14,081 nucleotides of DNA from Elusimicrobiota bacterium (GTDB lineage Bacteria > Elusimicrobiota > Elusimicrobia > Elusimicrobiales > UBA9959): contig DMES01000044.1 in NCBI GenBank assembly GCA_003450815.1, forward strand, positions 5,092-19,172. The letters are read 5' to 3'. Shown here in pieces: positions 13,182-14,081 of the stretch. Every line of letters starts with the position of its first letter. The first letter of the stretch is position 1. The notes below the pieces were generated by a model that did not search any database, was not told the origin of the DNA, and saw only the letters and a program-made list of their open reading frames with translations. The translations under genes were made by a program, and so were the position numbers.

Positions 13182-14081
13182 ATGAAAATATACAACTCGC
13201 TGACCAGAGCAAAGGAAGAATTTAAACAGATAACGCCAGGTGAGGTTAAGATGTACGCCTGCGGTATCACCGTATACGACGAGTGCCATATAGGGCATGC
13301 CATGCAGGCTGTTTTTTTTGACGTCATCCGGAGATACTTGGAACACATAGGCAACAAGGTCACCTATGTAAGGAATTATACGGACGTTGACGACAAAATA
13401 ATCGCCAAGGGGGTCGAGCTCGGATGTGATCCCTTGGATGTTTCCGCCCGGTATATCGCGGAGTCGGAAAAAGACATGGCCGCGCTGAAGGTGCGGCCGG
13501 CGACGCATCAACCTAAGGTTTCGGACAATATCCGGGAAATACAGGATTTTATCAGCGGACTGTTGGCTAAGGGCGCCGCTTATGTCTCCAGCGGCGAGGT
13601 CTTTTTCGATGTCCCCAAGTTCAAGGACTATGGGCGGCTGTCGGGTCGTAAGACGGAGGAGCTCTTGTCGGAGGAAGCTCCGGTTGCTGGCAAAAGGTCG
13701 CCTTTTGATTTTTCGCTCTGGAAGCCGGCCAAACCGGGCGAGCCGGCATGGGATTCCCCATGGGGCAGGGGGCGGCCGGGCTGGCACATAGAGTGCTCGG
13801 CCCTCGCCAACAAGTTCCTTGGCAAAACCCTGGATATACATGGGGGGGGATTAGATATTATTTTTCCGCACCATGAAAACGAGATCGCGCAAAGCGAAGC
13901 TCTGAATTCGTGCAAATTCGCGAACTACTGGATACACAATGGGCTGGTCATGGTCGACAACCGCAAGATGTCGAAGAGCCTGAAGAACTTTTACACTATT
14001 AAAGAAGCTCTCGCAAAATACCAGGCGGACGTGATCCGCTACATGATACTATCGTTCTCGGTGTCCTCGAACGTGAATTTC
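13182..14081 (+). CDS. cysS: Cysteinyl-tRNA synthetase (CysRS), 3' end beyond the window
   Basis: The first 300 codons are present, without a stop; family members are about 460 residues, so the C-terminal helical and anticodon-binding part is missing. CysRS charges tRNA-Cys with cysteine in two ATP-dependent steps. The class I signatures are complete: HIGH at 36-39 and KMSKS at 262-266. The zinc ligands that discriminate cysteine from serine are all there: Cys27, Cys205 (WHIECS), His230 and Glu234 (HHENE). Other conserved blocks are YVRNYTDVDDKII (62-74), GGGLDIIFPHHENE and WIHNGLVMVDN. The text after HIGH is HAMQAVFFDVIRRYL, where HAR is common. It follows a mobile-looking palindrome and an AT-rich leader, about 1.5 kb after the remnant of another cysS, so it may be an acquired replacement. 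Codons look broadly similar to its neighbours. Confidence 0.96.
   Translation, partial: MKIYNSLTRAKEEFKQITPGEVKMYACGITVYDECHIGHAMQAVFFDVIRRYLEHIGNKVTYVRNYTDVDDKIIAKGVELGCDPLDVSARYIAESEKDMAALKVRPATHQPKVSDNIREIQDFISGLLAKGAAYVSSGEVFFDVPKFKDYGRLSGRKTEELLSEEAPVAGKRSPFDFSLWKPAKPGEPAWDSPWGRGRPGWHIECSALANKFLGKTLDIHGGGLDIIFPHHENEIAQSEALNSCKFANYWIHNGLVMVDNRKMSKSLKNFYTIKEALAKYQADVIRYMILSFSVSSNVNF

Noticed and set aside
12955..13185. 76-codon frame from TTG running into the cysS start with an ATGA overlap
   Set aside because: It starts inside the palindromic element, lacks a ribosome site and shows no family motif; probably an open stretch by chance.

Overview
The window looks like a chromosomal segment of a GC-rich (by eye, mid-50s %), diderm, uncultured-type bacterium. 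Elusimicrobiota is my best guess, from the combination of a giant carboxypeptidase-regulatory-repeat surface protein with a FlgD/T9SS-like C-terminus, a PorV/UPF0164 outer-membrane protein, an MCE (MlaD) protein, and the housekeeping gene order radA - yacL-like - ispDF - cysS. The phylum cannot be proven from this sequence alone. All credible genes lie on the + strand.

Layout. (1) 2-4441: the 3' part of a giant secreted or surface beta-protein, cut by the left window edge. (2) 4560-5537: a PorV/PorQ-family outer-membrane barrel. (3) 5538-5915: a non-coding stretch rich in secondary structure, ending in a 7+7 bp dyad close to the next gene. (4) 5916-7214: an MCE/MlaD-family protein with a long helical middle and a beta-rich C-terminal domain. 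(5) 7313-11520: a housekeeping block of radA, a PIN-TRAM membrane protein (YacL type), a fused ispD-ispF and a small lipoprotein that overlaps ispDF by ATGA. (6) 11558-11647: a short remnant that looks like the first ~23 codons of a canonical cysS, exactly where synteny with the Firmicutes radA-disA-yacL-ispD-ispF-(gltX-cysE)-cysS cluster would place cysS. (7) 11655-12635: an exported PAP2-family protein with altered active-site arginines. (8) 12694-12924: tRNA-Gly(GCC) with its own promoter and terminator, then a region carrying an inverted and a direct copy of the tRNA 3' end and a second strong terminator. (9) 12935-13004: a REP/MITE-like palindrome. (10) 13182-14081: a second, full-length-looking cysS cut by the right edge.

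Functionally the left half concerns the cell envelope: a surface protein with a probable cognate PorV-like partner, and MCE lipid transport. The right half is information processing and isoprenoid (MEP pathway) metabolism. Junctions between genes repeatedly contain short inverted-repeat or low-complexity inserts (4451-4540, 7203-7268, 9796-9929, 12935-13004).

The most notable observation is a probable cysS replacement. A decayed 5' end of one cysS is followed about 1.5 kb later by a divergent second cysS, separated by a PAP2 gene, a tRNA with partial copies of its 3' end, an orphan terminator and a mobile-looking palindrome. I found no complete novel defence, CRISPR or mobile system.
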